Shown piece after piece: positions 1-13,012 of a stretch of DNA of 64,000 bases (positions are counted from its first letter, which is position 1; every line of letters starts with the position of its first letter). The stretch lies in the NCBI GenBank assembly GCA_963573305.1, contig OY754339.1:90861838-90925837 (forward strand), in the 5' to 3' direction. This DNA comes from Pyrrhosoma nymphula. Lineage: Eukaryota; Arthropoda; Insecta; Odonata; Coenagrionidae. Below the pieces are notes generated by a model, which made no database searches, was not told the origin of the DNA, and saw only the letters and a program-made list of their open reading frames with translations. The position numbers and the translations under genes were made by a program.

Positions 1-25
1 AACAAAGAGGGTAAAACAACTATCC

Positions 26-530
26 CATAAGGCCGTATCAAGGTTATGGTGGCAGTTCTGGTTGCAGGTTGCTGTTGCTGGTTGACTCCCGACCAATCAT
101 CGCTCAGCAGCCAAGCCCAAAGGTCTTAACCGAGAGAATAGACCCGTGTCAACCGCGTCATTTTTCAACCGCGCGGCTATAACCGCAGCCAATGGCATGC
201 GTCAGGTTCATCATGTGACTGCGTTGTTTTGGTTATCAGATGAAAGGCGCGCCATTCTTTTATGTCCAGCTACTGGTGAAAAGCGGTAAATCATTGTTGT
301 ATGTTCATGTACGTGCGATTCGTTGCCTGCACTTATGCAATGCCTGTTGTAAAAGTCCCGAATTCATCGCGTACAACTGGATGCACACAGTAAATAAGCA
401 GACGACAGCAGCAGACGTCCGCCCGCTCACCTCCTGCGCCAACAGGCAGTGTGATTGGCCAACCCGCAACTTGCAACCGCCACCGTAACCGGAACAGCCG
501 CCTTATCCCTTAGTGTGATACGGCCTTTAG
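26..530. mobile_element. Inverted-repeat element, unclassified
   Basis: A 10-bp perfect terminal repeat, GGCCGTATCA at 31-40 and its complement at 516-525, bounds about 495 bp. The inner sequence is also imperfectly inverted: a GGTTGCAGGTTGCTG-type stretch near 68 matches the complement of 460-490. No transposase frame is visible. I see no convincing target-site duplication, so the superfamily is open; a cut-and-paste MITE is the likeliest reading. Confidence 0.45.
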
Positions 531-639
531 ACGAGCAATGTCTTTGTTGCCTGATGAGACTCGGCAGAAATCCAAGTGGTGCAAACTTCCGTTTACGGGT
601 GACCTAACATATCAATCTCACGAGCCATCCCTAAGGACA

Positions 640-1010
640 CGCACAAGATATGTTTCTACAATCCTAACACACTCAGAAGACGGCTGTGTAATTCGAAAGG
701 CACCATCAATTCCCTAATGAAAAGTGGCGTACGCAAACTCAAATGCGACGAATGCCGAAGTTTTTATATTGGTTAGACAGGAGGAAGTTTTTTAACTAGG
801 TGTAAAAAACACAAACACTGCCTTCACAGTGGAGACGTCACTTCAAGCTTCGCCAAGCACATTCTGGAAGAAGGTCATAGCTGTATCTTCCAACCCGAGA
901 TTCTACATCTGGTTCCAAAAGGACGTAAAATGGATACATCGGAACAGAGGGAAATTGAATTGCGCGCTAAAGACTCGTCATTACTTAATTACATACTGCA
1001 TATCTTCCCA
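640..1010 (+). pseudogene. Penelope-like element remnant, GIY-YIG domain
   Basis: In the frame from about 690 the translation reads through a Cys-rich piece KCDECRSFYIG, an internal stop, TGGSFLTRCKKHKH, and then FAKHILEEGHSC. This is the GIY-YIG endonuclease layout that follows the reverse transcriptase in Penelope-like retroelements. The (C)..C..FYIG pair stands for GIY..YIG, and the downstream R and H positions are retained. At least one stop and one upstream frameshift break it, and no RT domain remains to the left, so it is a 5'-truncated dead copy. The C-rich stretch 1020-1150 that follows fits a PLE 3' UTR, and a hammerhead-like motif ends it at 1193. Confidence 0.7.
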
Positions 1011-1192
1011 CTGCTATCTATTCCACACCCATTCCACCAGGACCCCCCTCACCCCAACCCGAATCCCCAACCTTCACCACTTGACCCACCACCTGAAGTC
1101 AATCGAATACCCCCTACTCATCTGTCTACCATACCCCTCTCCCTCACGTATAAATACCGCGGTTCAACGGACTTCCTTTCATTATAAGTTTA

Positions 1193-1223
1193 CCTCATGA
1201 TGGTGTAATACCGAAACCGGTTG
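1193..1223 (+). ncRNA. Hammerhead-like motif ending PLE 3' UTR
   Basis: The order is CTCATGA (canonical CTGATGA with G5 changed to C), one extra T, a GGT/ACC hairpin with loop GTAAT, then GAA, the self-complementary ACCGGT, and T at the cleavage position. PLEs are known to carry hammerhead ribozymes in their terminal repeats. The G5 change and the extra nucleotide before stem II argue against activity in this copy. Confidence 0.55.
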
Positions 1224-3820
1224 TATTTTATATAATTAATCAGTGAAAAACACAAATTTGTGTTCTTCTTTTAATAAGGAAAAATTCCCCTATTTTAGAT
1301 ATTCTTCATACAAGTATTGCACATGGTTAAAGTTTTTTCCGTAGTTTTAGATCAAAATTCATAAAAACTCTTTCTTATAGCGAAAGCAATTTTCTCAGTC
1401 GGGAATGCCTGTATAATCACGCTGTCTTTACCACCGAGTCTGATGTCGGCAATTAGATATGAGACAAGAGAGGCTAACCACTGTCATAAATGGACAATCA
1501 CAGAAATAAACTTATAGACTAATAACTTTTATTGAGGGTTTTTGCCGTTATTCGCAACTGTAAGGATGGATTCAGAGTTTAACTACGTTGTAGTAATTTT
1601 TGTCTTAACGTTTCGTCTCCCGTTTCAGCGAGCGTCTTAAAGAGCGAAATAGTTTTTGCTTTTCCACTCAGCTAAACTCAAATATCACCTTAGTAGCTAT
1701 TGACAACTATTCAAACCAATAATTAAAAATAAATGAGTACTGAAAGGAATAGCGCAAAATGATATTTCCCAAACAATGACTACAAATATTATTGCAAAAC
1801 AATCAAGTACCCATGACGTAAAGTTGTTCTGAATTAAAGGTTATATTATTATCTTACTAACGCACGGGATAACTAAAAAAATAAAATGACAATTTAGATT
1901 CATAAAGATGTAATGAGCATTACATCGAGTTATCAGCAACTGTCTCATGTTCTCTCAGCAATTATTGCAAAGTTTCACCATATTATTCATAATTACTGCC
2001 GGATTGCTTAGAGCCTTCAAAAGGTGAGAAACGTCTAACGTTATTCAATCGAACTGATGACTTTTATCTGATGTTTATGGTTAGCTTTGAAACCATAATC
2101 TAACCGCACACATCCATAACGGGTATTAAAGGCGGTCGGAGACGAAATCAGACATTCTCGGGCGACATGACATATGACCCATTAATCCGAAAACGATACG
2201 TTCTTCGTCAGTCTATTCTTTTTACCTTTAGGGAGATATTGATAGCGATTTTTTTCAATACTTTATCTCGGTATTTGCTCACTTATCACGGAGGATCAAT
2301 TTTTATCATCGGCACCTCTGGGACAGAATATTAGAGCACAACATAAATTATGGGAAGCGATAAAGCAATCCCCTACATAAAATAATACCGAACGTTAGAG
2401 GCGTTCTCGTTTCTCTCTCTCTCTCTAGGTGTTCCTCTTTCGGATTGCTCAAAGCAATGCCAATAAATAACTCGCCCACCTTTGCTCTTTGCCACCCTTT
2501 ACAGCCTCACAGAACACCTCCCAAATAAATCGCTACGGAACGAATCCTCAAAGCATCAAAAGGAATGCCTCGCAGGAACTGGATTCCTCCACTCTTTTAC
2601 ACACTCCCTCACGTCCAAGGGTGCACCCTTGCTCTTTCTCTTATCACCCCCAAGGCTTCCCATCCATTCCCCTTCACTACCACCTCCCCGTACCACCCAA
2701 TATCCCGATGCCCTAAGCACCAAGAAGTTATTGTTGGGATGGAGAGGGGTAGTCCACTGATAACCTAAAGGACTTGGGTTTTTATCCTGGCTACAAGTGG
2801 ATAAATGCTCATGAAAATAGCGGTAACCTCTAGATAATGAGTAAGTTCGTTTAAGTGTTTGGATGTTGGAAATGTATACCAACTTCCAGGTGTCGGACTC
2901 CCATCAACTTATGCAAAATTAATCCTCTTGATGAGCTCATTTCAGACGTTTGTTTATGTAAAATGTGTTTACCTATTTATGTAATTATATGTTTTTCAGT
3001 GACTCCCATGAGAAAAACACGTGAAGTTGATGTTTGGCTTCGTTTAGACTTCTTTTCATTTGCAAAACATTTAATTAGAAATAAAAGTCGTACGAAATCG
3101 GTAAGAAGTACCAATGGAAAGAAAATTGATTAGAGATTCTTATTTTTATAACAAATGTTGTTTTCCAGTCGAAATAGTGAAAAATTTAATAAAATGTATC
3201 AATATTTAACAAACCTTTTGCGCTCTTGAGTCATCTTCTCTATAACAACCATGCTAATTGCTGAAGCCGAGATCCCATATATTTATTTTCACTCTGAACT
3301 AATAAGGAAAAAATAAATGACTACACACACTAAATACTGTAAAACTGTTGTAGCAACCGAATGTTTTCCGAGATATTAACTGACTATTAGTCTTTAAAAT
3401 TCGTGAGCGTGAAAGTATACCAGAATAACGGTGCTAAAATGTATTAGAAGAAGGTAAGTGTGATAAACGTTTTTTTGAATATACTTAACTAAATTTCTCA
3501 CGCATTATTTTTTACGGATATTGTGATGACCATATGAAATACAATATACACTTGGCTGAACTTCCTACGACTTAACTACAAGAGCGAGAGGAAACACGTG
3601 ATGTTACAGACAAACGAAAATTGTTATAACCGTGAACAATAATTTAAATTGATTGCTTTTACACAATAACATTTACTCTCATAAGAAAATCTTTGATTCG
3701 GTGCAAGGGCTTCTTATTTTTCCTTCATTTATATGTATGTTTCACCTCATCCTCTCCAAGGACGGTTAACAAATTTTTTATGGTATGCTTAATGGTATAT
3801 TTGCAATATTTACGTCACAT
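1224..3820. other. No gene recognised; non-coding AT-rich DNA
   Basis: I see only a short CT run near 2415-2428 and a pyrimidine-rich stretch at 2490-2740, open in several frames because of composition. The pyrimidine-rich piece resembles the composition of PLE 3' UTRs elsewhere in the window, but no GIY-YIG domain or hammerhead-like motif accompanies it. Confidence 0.4.
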
Positions 3821-3824
3821 CGTG

Positions 3825-3905
3825 AGGATTCTTTTTACCTTAGGAAACAGTTACAATTTTTTCTTCTTCGTGTTGAATTTCAATGGTTACACTCAACTAG
3901 TAATA
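3825..3905 (+). repeat. Dispersed repeat, copy 1 (copy 2 at 9272-9350)
   Basis: GGATTCTTTTTA, then a T-rich stretch and AATTTCAA.GG..ACACTC..CTAGTAAT, occur in the same order at 9272-9350. The copies are diverged. No coding content is visible. Confidence 0.45.
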
Positions 3906-4019
3906 CATGCGTCAGAGGGATGAAAAATGACACGAAAAAATCATTTGACTCATCTTGGATACAAACCCGGATATTCCAATTATGTTAACCAGTTAAACGA
4001 AGGGTGTCTACCATTCGCT

Positions 4020-4400
4020 CTAGTGCGCTAATCACTTATCAACACAACAGCGCACTTGCCTTCCATTCGTGATTCAGACCATGCGCACTAGGTAGCGCAC
4101 TTCAAGATCGGGAGCAAAGTTGATGTGCGCTAAACAACAAAATAAAGTCGATAAAGGCACCCGTGATTGTTTTCAAGTTTGTTGATTTTCAGTAATAGCT
4201 GCTAACATGCATATTATGAAGTTTTTGATTACTCTGTGATAAAAAGTTAACGTTTTTAAACACTTATTTTGAACGAATCCCAAAAAATTCGGCCGCGACA
4301 GCTGTTCAATCACAGAGTGCTACCTAGCGGTAGGTTACGAAACATTTCGCCAGCGAACATCGTTCCATTCAACGTCGTTCTTGAGCGCTAAAGTGAGCTT
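4020..4400 (+). repeat. About 400-bp dispersed repeat, copy A (empty site)
   Basis: Blocks shared with 16500-17110 include GCGCACTAGG.AGCGCACTTC, AGCAAAGTTGATGTGCGCTA, GGCACCCGTGATTGTT, CGTTTTTAAA.ACT and GTAGGTTAC.AAACATTTCG. The ends carry GTGCGCTAA and GAGCGCTAAAGTG, which are complementary in part, so it may be a DNA-transposon-derived element. At 4251-4264 this copy holds one uninterrupted CGTTTTTAAACACT, whereas copy B has a foldback element there between two copies of the site. Confidence 0.75.
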
Positions 4401-4545
4401 CATTTGCACAGATGTGTGGAGTGATTCAACACCTTGAATGTGTACTGACTAATACACTAGTAGTACCAATGCAGTGCGTATGTTCAATGCCACTGTCCAT
4501 CACGTCTGACTGGCAATTGGGCGATTCTGATTCGAATCCTGATCA
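4401..4545 (+). repeat. Possible tRNA-derived SINE fragment
   Basis: GATTCGAATCC near 4530 matches the RNA polymerase III B-box consensus. An A-box is not obvious. Weak, offered as a SINE remnant only. Confidence 0.25.
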
Positions 4546-6814
4546 AGATAAATGATTTTTTCATGGCAAATTTCATCTATCAGATTTATCTCTATATACT
4601 TAGATATAAACAAATAAAAGTAAAAGAAATAAACTGTAAACGAAAAATATGTACTTTTGTTGAATGTTTTAGGTACCTCCAGACAAGTCTTTGACTTAGC
4701 GGGACCTAGGGGTGTGTTAATAGATTCATATCATTCACATTTATGTGCCTCAAGCTCACGTATAATAATATGCAAAGTTAGTAGCATTGGTTGGTCTAAC
4801 ATATTGGTTGCAATTAAAATAATTGTCAAATTGTATTTTAATTGTCAAAATTGTAATAGAAAGTTTTGTTCAAAGTGAATAATCATAAATATATATCTTT
4901 TCACTCGTTCACGTGACTACGTACCATATCCTTTGAGCATTTCACTGTGATTTGGAAAGAGGGAATTATCCCGAATACAGAATTTTTCCATTGCAATTGC
5001 AACTAACATTAAGCTATAGACTTATTGGAGAAAATAAAATGCTATAGGCATCGTTTGATGGGGAAGTGTTCAGAATAACTGTCCGGACGGTAAGATTAGC
5101 GTTAGCGAAAGTCACATTTTAGATAAAGGATCTAGAGAATAATAAGATAGGCCATACCTCCAGTCAAATACTTTTACATTGCGCTAAAAATAAACTTATC
5201 CGAGCGAAAAGTCAGTACTGTGATGTTTACCATTGAACTATAAAAGTAAATATAGTGTAAGACAGGGAAGTAAGGAAAATGTGGTTGGTTTGGAACAACA
5301 TTTGGGCAGCTACAAAATTTTGAGAGATGAAGAGTAAAATCGAGGGATAACCTCACATGAAATACTAAGCATACCTATGAATTGACATAAAAACTTGTTC
5401 TTCAAGGATGTGTAAAAATAACTGCCTGCGAACCGAGGAATATTTTCATACTGATAAACTCCGTTGTCTCAGGCGTAAGTTACGGCTTTTCATTCAATTT
5501 CATACTGATGATAGTGATATACTATTATGCCGCCACCCCCCCCCCATTGTCAATAAACCCCTCCTTAGGATATTGAACACTCCCTTTTTTGGTAGCATAC
5601 TTCATTTGGGTTATTGGACAGAATATGTTAATATTATCCACCCATTTGACATTTAGCGCGAGAAAAAACTCTGCTGGGAAAAAAGACTGATAGTACAATT
5701 AAACTGTCACTTTCAAACGCCATAATAGAACGTTACCTTTTAGTGAAGTGGGTTCTCTAAACGCAATGGCAATAATTTATTCCATAGAAGCAATCCACTT
5801 TGAATTTGTTCTAGCATTTAAGGTTAACAAAAGTTAATAAATCAGGCATGGCGCATGCATTCTTTCATACAACCAGCCCTCTAAAACCAACGAAACCAGC
5901 CCTTTATCTCTTTCCGCATATTAAGCACCAACGAACCCTTAGAAGTAATCAAGCAAAACATTTTTTGCTAGTATGAGCTTTCTTCACACAGGATATTAAC
6001 ATAAAATTCCATGGATTTAGTTACATAAACCATTGGATATAATTGGACCAATGTCACGAACCTTCGATGTCTAAATCGTAAGTCAAATATTAGGAATAAA
6101 TCGACACAAAAAAAATTAACAGGAAAAAAGGTCGTCAAGAACACATTCTTAGAGGAAGAAGTAAAGGCATTAATTTCCTCTACAGGTTCATAAAGCACCG
6201 TAGAATCCTAAGAGAAATTTTAATACTCAGTAGGAAACTACAATCAGGATGATAACGGGATAAATGTTGAGATCAAGTCATAAAACATAGAAATATGAAT
6301 ATTGCCTAGCAATAAAAAAAGCAATGGGTAAGTATTAGTGAACGTTTTCAGTTAATCCGTGCTAGAATACAAGTACAAATTATGAAAGTCAGACTTGGGA
6401 GCGGAACGACAAAATAGGCAAAAGAAGATTGAAAAAAAAACAAATCAATCAGGGGGAAAATATTACAGTACAAGCTTACATTCATACATTTATTATTGTG
6501 CGACATGTTTTTAGTGCTAAGGGTACTTTAGTTAACATAGGTTGTGTACTACACCACTTAACGACCAGCAATCACAGAGGGCTATGACAAATCTCTATAT
6601 GACTTTTCTGCAAAATTTGTGCTATGCCATCATGTGATAGATTTTTTACGACTAAATTCTTAAGTTTTCGTTGCCATTGTTACATGACATATTACGCAAT
6701 ATGTCTGAATTTATGTGAGTTTCCACAACACCAGCATAATTTAGAACTCAAAATCATAACAGGACATGCCAGGTAGTCCTTTTGCATAGCGCTTTATAAA
6801 ACAAAAAAAACAAC
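4546..6814. other. No gene recognised
   Basis: AT-rich sequence with short scattered frames and a C run near 5531. No protein family, RNA gene or clear repeat structure is visible on either strand. Confidence 0.4.
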
Positions 6815-6972
6815 AGCATTATCACAGAAACACAGCAAATTTCCACAACAAGTTTATTTAACCAACCTAGGTTTCAGCAAAACATTGCCATCATCAAGGT
6901 GGTACAACTTGATTGTGGCAATGTTTTATAACCTTGTTGTGTAAATTTACGAAGTGTTTCTGTGATAATGCT
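6815..6972. mobile_element. Foldback element with hammerhead-like core
   Basis: The ends AGCATTATCACA (6815) and TGTGATAATGCT (6961) are exact complements, and the arms continue inward through the TTGTTGTG region. On the minus strand, 6898 down to 6865 reads CTTGATGAT, then a GGCAATG...TTTTGCT hairpin, then GAA and ACCTAGGT, a perfect palindrome, followed by T. This is the same core order as the other hammerhead-like motifs here. A tail-like ACCACAATTTATCGCCTGAT lies to the right near 6985-7005. The flanks are A-rich, so a target-site duplication cannot be judged. Confidence 0.6.
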
Positions 6973-7139
6973 ATCTGTCACATATTACCACAATTTATCG
7001 CCTGATACTCTAAAATCTGAAAAAAAACGAACTTATGTCGGTAGGTGTTGAACTTAAATCGTAAATCTAAATACAAATTCCAAATAGCAAAGCACCACGC
7101 TCAAAGCTAACTTCGACGGAATAAATACAGTATTTTTCC

Positions 7140-7730
7140 CAATTCTGTTTCCAGCATCCCTCGCCAACCATGACAGGCAAACTCTTTACGCCTCACTCAT
7201 CCCAATCTTCCGAAACCAGAAAGGAGGAATCGTGAGCCTCAAAGACTAGAAACATCGAAGTGGCGGCCTACGCATTTCGAATCCCTGACAAGACGAAGGA
7301 GATTCCTCCTTTCACAACCAACCCACAACTTTGTTACCCACTTCTCTTCCGACCGCTTTCCTCCTCAACTACTCCACCATTTCCATCTTCTCCCGCCCCC
7401 CCCCCCCCGCCCCTTGCGCCACCAGACAATCTACCCAGGGCCGGCTCTTCGCTGCTCCCCGCCTCCCTCCCCCGCGGTCCTTCCTCTCCTTCCGCATCCT
7501 TCGAGTCTTTCATGCATTCCGGTCACGGGGCAATCAGTGCCGCGCCTCGGGGAAGCAGCACGGCACCACACGGGTGCAGGGAAGCGGGAAGGTAAGGCGT
7601 GTCAGCCCGGAGAATTCATGAGTGCTTTCTCCCCCTTCCTCTCAATCAGAATGGCTGGAGGGTCGGGCGAGCAAGGAGTCCCTGGCAATCAGGATGAGCG
7701 AGAACGGTGAATGTAAATCAGGGTTTAAGG
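7140..7730. other. GC- and C-rich island
   Basis: Higher GC than the surroundings, with a C run at 7397-7410 and overlapping open frames in all three forward registers, which is the signature of composition rather than coding. It could be a promoter-proximal CpG-type island of a host gene. No splice, TATA or initiator signal is strong enough to call. Confidence 0.3.
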
Positions 7731-7924
7731 GGTGGAGTCGGGGTAGTCCTTCTTAGGAGAAGCGTACTGGGAGGGGGGATAACAGATGGAGGGAAGGACT
7801 TTGAGTCATTTAAAGCTCATGAGGCCTATAAATAGGTAGGTAAATTATCTTAAGAATAACATATAAATTTTTGCTTAGGTTGAATTTTAAAAAACTATTT
7901 AAATTCAATACGATATCGGCAAAT

Positions 7925-8205
7925 CATTATTAAGGTAGTTTGAGTTTCCTAGTCATAATGGAACGATATTCAAATTTAATTTTTTATATAAGCGTCTGTA
8001 AGAAATATGAAGTAAATATTGCAATACTAAGTGCGAAAAATATAGTTGTATATAGATGACAAAAACTATCAGTAATTAAATAAATATTACCACATAAGTC
8101 TTTAACTTGACTAATATTTTCACGCCGTACGGTGAAAACACCTTCACAACAGATGATTTTTCTGCGATTCTGTAATAATTACTGCGGTGAGTAATTGATT
8201 AATGG
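7925..8205 (+). repeat. Dispersed repeat, copy 1 (copy 2 at 17335-17625)
   Basis: Shared blocks in the same order include AAGGTAGTTTGAG, CCTAGTCATAAT, TAAGCGTC.GTAAGAA, AATATAGTT.T, TTTTCACGCCG.ACG.TGAAA and GGTGAGTAATT.ATTA. The copies differ by substitutions and small gaps. No coding frame. Confidence 0.75.
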
Positions 8206-8962
8206 TTAATGGTAGCTGAGCGGGGCCACATCTCAGGTTTCTCTTTGTCACATTCTGAGTCGTATTACGGCCATTGGAGATTTTTTCATACCTTATAACT
8301 TTAAGAGGCCGTAGAGCTCACGTTCCCTAGTTTCCCTAGTTTTGTCACATTCTCTTTGGGTCTCAAGTAGCCGGTCTGTGGGTCGACCCTCGCTTGCGAG
8401 AGCATAAGAGAATTATCACAGCGAGAGCATAAGAGGAGCTCGTGGTGGGACCTCGCTCGGCCTAGGGTGCCCCGGCCCTCGCAGCGGGAGGGGAGCCGCA
8501 CAAAACTGACCGTGTGCAGTACATTTAAATGTTTATAAACTTTAACAGTTTCCTTAAATATATCTTTTTCGTCGTGTCAATCGTCCGAAAACGTTTGCGA
8601 GCATCTTTTGATCGACTTCTATTGATCAGTCTACGGTGAAAATTAAGGTTTTCCATGCTGCCTTAGGAAATATGGCGATGAGACGTGGCAACGCTGCTTG
8701 CATGTGGCAGGACTTCGCGGGATTTCGAACAGTAATTGAGAGTTATTGCTAGCGGTTAAGGCAGAGAAACGCAAAAAAATGATGCAGAAGAGTCTTATGC
8801 ATGTAATAAAATACGGTGTACAATATTTTACATTTTATATTGAGCATTAGAGAAGAAAATTAGATTGAGTATCTTTTTCCACGTGTAAGAAAATGTATTT
8901 TATGCGGGAAGGGTGGTTTTCAGGTTCATTTATGAAAGTATTACAACAAATACCTCATTTTT

Positions 8963-9269
8963 GGACTGATTTGAGTGGTACTATTACAATCACTCGCGAA
9001 TAAATGAAAATGTTATAACTAATACAATCACACAGCGTAGTGCGGAGACATGGACCCTGGGGAGGAAGGATGAGTGGAGAAAATGCAATGGACAGAGAGA
9101 GAGAGAGAAATACGAGTTGGTGAGTGAGGAAAGGAAGTTGCTGAATGATATTGGGAGGGAATAGAGAAGGTGGATAGAAGAAGTAAAAACGGGTGATGGG
9201 ATTTTGAAGACAGTTCTATAAGGAAGTATCATAGGCGTTTCATTGTAATAGTATCATTCAAATCAGTCC
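8963..9269. mobile_element. MITE-like element with 28-bp inverted ends
   Basis: The 28-nt stretch at 8963-8990 starts GGACTGATTTGAGTGG. It matches the complement of 9242-9269 with two mismatches. The interior of about 250 bp is purine-rich and non-coding. No clear target-site duplication. Confidence 0.65.
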
Positions 9270-9271
9270 AG

Positions 9272-9350
9272 GGGATTCTTTTTATTCTATGATACAGTTT
9301 GTATTTTTTCTCATCCCGTTTAAATTTCAACGGACACACTCTCCTAGTAA
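9272..9350 (+). repeat. Dispersed repeat, copy 2 (copy 1 at 3825)
   Basis: Diverged relative of 3825-3905; it abuts the right end of the MITE-like element at 8963-9269. Confidence 0.45.
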
Positions 9351-12300
9351 TTAATAAAGAGTGAAAATTACTGAAATTTCCCTTCCAAAGAAAAGGTAGT
9401 AGTTTTTACGCGAGAAGTCTGAGGGCTGAGGATACTTGCGCAGCAAAGAACAAGTGGTAAGAGTTGAATAATCTGTAGGATGAAGTTAAGGGTGGAGTCA
9501 GTTCGTCGTCAGTCTTGCCGTATGGCGGCTAGGAGCTGAACGCCCCGCGTCTAATACAACGGCATGGGTAATGTACTTTAAGACTGACCTCGACATAGGG
9601 GACAAAATGCAAGAATTTGTTGGCTATGGATAAAGATTTGTGGGTTAAGAATGTGTCCAAACGGCGGGCAATATGCTAATTCGTGCAAGTGTTAAAAAAA
9701 AGGATTTCGAGCAGTTAAAATGTTTTGTCTATCCATATGGTGGGAGATATTCACTAACCAGGTAGATGGACCTTTTTTCTCTTTTGGTGTTTAGAGTACT
9801 GCTTCCGTCTATAATAAAACTGAACTAAAAAAAATAAAATTCTTGTTTCAACAATTTTTTCAGAATAAATTATTGCTTTTCTCTCTCTAAGGCCATAGTT
9901 GTTACGGGTTGCAGAGTCAATATGTTTTGTATTTTACATTTTGTCTTCAACGACGGCAGCGATTCAATTGTCGCTCAAAAATACGTGCCGTTGCCTCCAT
10001 TGGATCAGCAATATGTTTCCTAGAGATTATCAATCTCAAATAGTTTATGGGAAACATTAATTATTACCGATGAATTGAAATGGTTTCCAGTCAATTTGAC
10101 GCCTATTTGCTCATTTTGTAGGCTGCACTATTTTTTGAACATACACTGTAGTGATTGGAGGGGTTAAAGAATGCTTTTGTTCAGATGCACCCTAATATTG
10201 ACCTAAGTTGACCATTATTGCCACGGTGAATCCCCGATATGGGACTGATGACAAGTTTAACATTCGATCTTAAGTGATAGCTTAGCAAGATCTAGCAAGA
10301 ATGTAGTGCTATTATTACCAGGCACATGGTTATTTGTTTTATGTATTGATAAAAAAATATCGTTGCTCTTTATATGAAAGAAACATATTATATTATCAAA
10401 ATAAGTGGAAACATTAATTTATAATTTATTTGAAACACTGGAGACCAAATTGTGTTTAAGACAAAAAAATATGAAATTGATCGTAAAAAATCAAGGGGAA
10501 TTTATAATACATACCCTGAAGATCATCCGAAATGCTAATAGAGTTTGTGTGATGAGTCATGGACGTATTTAAAATATGCATGCTTTGCAGTATTCTATTC
10601 TTGTGATTTAAAGAAGTGGAGCACGTCATGCAAAATCTGTCATAAATTTATTACTTCAGTTTAAAAAAAGTGGAGAAAGGTTACTTATTACTAAATAGAA
10701 AATTTGAAATAGCTATGTCAGAAGAAGAAATACAACAAAGGAGAGTGCAAGAAATAAAAATATCGGTCACCTGAAAGAATTGAACACTTATTGAGGTTAG
10801 TTCAACAGGTCCATTAATTTAGACGAGTACATCAACAGAATATACTTTTGAAGAATGTAGTGCTATTATTTCTGAGGAAGTACTCATGTAAATAAAAAAA
10901 ATATTAGCATAAAAGCCAAATATAGAGCATCCGTGTATACGCTGGACAATGTGAACTAGATGTGGAACAACTGATAGTAATTGAAACAAAAAACTACTCG
11001 GACAGATGAAATAGACGTACTACTCAAGCCATGTTTTAGGTTTACTCTCAGAATAAGTTCTATTTCATACATAGATGAGGGGAGTGCAATAATCCATGTT
11101 CCTTATTCAGTAGCTAGTCACTGGAAATGGTCAAGTGGACGGAATATTTTCACGAAGAATGACAAGACAGAAGTCCTAAAAGTCAAGAAACGACACGCAA
11201 TATGATTTATATATGCTTGCGTGAGGCGAAATTAGTCGTAGTTTTCTAAAGCGTATCCGTCATTTTTGGGTAATTAGTGCGCTGGAAAGTGTCCAAATTT
11301 TTAATGAAGACCATGCATCTAAATAATCTCCTCATAATTTTGTCCAAATGGAATTTTTTTGAACCGTCAACCACGAGCTTGATACCTTTCCATCCTCTCC
11401 AAGTTTTCCAGATGATACTGAAATAAAAAAATATTTCAAAAGGATGATACATGAAACTGGTAGGCTTTAAATATACCTTCTGCCGTTAAGTTTATAATGC
11501 ACCCTATGGTATAAGTCTAGTCTACAAAAAAACCCTGTTTACGCAGAAGATAATATAGGAAACGCAGCCATTGGTGAAGCCCCTCCTGCGGGGTATATTA
11601 AGCCTGCCTACCTCAGGGAACAAAGGCAGAAGGGAGTTGTGGTGACGCAAAAGGACCTAGTAGGAGGTCCCCGCGGACGGTGTGTAAACTTGCGCCGACT
11701 GGTTTCTTTGTGCCAAAAAGTTCGGTGATATTTACTCCAAATATTTATCCCTAAAATCTACCCCGAAACTACATCAAAGAAGACACAGGAAACATACAGC
11801 TTATTCCGTGACACGATTTTTCGGACTTATGTTAGCCTAACGACCTCCTTCTTCACCATATTTTAGACTTCGTCGTGGCTTTTGAGCAATGACATCCCTA
11901 CTGGTTAGCATATCGTATTGGCTTCGTTGTTTACTCTGTAAAACTCAATCATTCAGTAAGATGAGAAATCAAAATAAAGATAGGCATCAAACGTGTAGTT
12001 GGCTCCCTAATTAAATGCCGTATTTTAAGGAGGTTCACAGGGTAGCTCGTCTACTTGCTGACTCTAATTTCTAGCAAAGAGAAGGTGATGCTCATATCCT
12101 CTGTCGAAGTTCTCCAGACTTTTAACTTGGAGAATACCAAATTCAGAGGAGAGAGAAGGAATACTAGTCCTCAGAGAAACGACTAGTGAGTTGCATATTG
12201 TCATGCAAGTATGTTTGACGGAGACGAAAGTAAAAGTCTCACATCCTCAATCTAAATATAGAGACTGGATGTACAGAGAAATGAACGCCCAAGTCAGACA

Positions 12301-12731
12301 TTGTAATTGGTAAAATTGAAGAAATGGACTAATATCAATTTTTCAATCTCCAAATAAAGACGATCACATAAGAACTGTTCATGAATGAAGACGAACATTT
12401 CAAATACGAACGGAAAGGTGCTGTAAATGGTGAAAGAGGAGATGAAATTGGCGGGGCGGGGATTTGGAGGAGGCAGAAAAATATATGGAAAACCTGTTGA
12501 GATGTAAGTTCATTTTGAAGAGGGTGATGGAGGGGAGAACGCTGGGAAAATCTGTAAGAGTAAGGAAGAAAATAGGATTTTTGAACGACATAAGAAGAGG
12601 TAGAGAAACTCAAGAGATGACTGATGGTGAGCAATTAATATGCGGTTAAGTTAAAAGATGCCACAGGGATTGGAAAGTTAAGGAAAGGACTGCCCGAAGA
12701 CCTAACCGTCAGTTGGTTGAATGGCTAGTGG
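9351..12731. other. No gene recognised
   Basis: AT-rich non-coding sequence. A short stretch at 11560-11690 is GC-richer, with CCTCCTGCGGGG and GGAGGTCCCC, but forms no recognised element. The 12335-12634 region is pyrimidine-rich on the minus strand and open only by composition. Confidence 0.4.
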
Positions 12732-13012
12732 AATCAAGATTGTATAATGGAAAATAAAAATTTTACAATCCACAATTTTTGGTCAAAACATGTATGTACA
12801 ATCCGGATTTCAACGCTTTTGCATCATCATCAGGTGCTTGATTGGCCTTGATTGAGTCAATCAAGCCCCTGATAATAATGCCAAAAGATTGAAATCCGGA
12901 TTGTGCATACAATTTTGACCAAAATTGTGGATTGCAAAAGTTTTATTTTTCGCTACAAAATGGAATTCCACAAAGTCAAACCTGATCTTATTTCTTTCAT
13001 AAATCAAGATTG
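12732..13012 (+). mobile_element. Foldback retroelement with TSD, hammerhead-like arms
   Basis: AATCAAGATTG is duplicated at 12732-12742 and 13002-13012 around a 259-bp insert. The insert's arms, 12750-12811 and 12890-12951, are inverted. Both arms hold the core. On the minus strand 12833-12800 reads CTGATGATG, ATGC-AAAA-GCGT, TGAA, then the palindrome ATCCGGAT and T. On the plus strand 12869-12902 carries CTGATAA in its place. The tail TTCCACAAAGTCAAACCTGA at 12967-12986 matches the tails of the copies at 18305, 53280 and 63697. No protein is encoded, so it must depend on enzymes supplied elsewhere; I infer a PLE. Confidence 0.75.
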
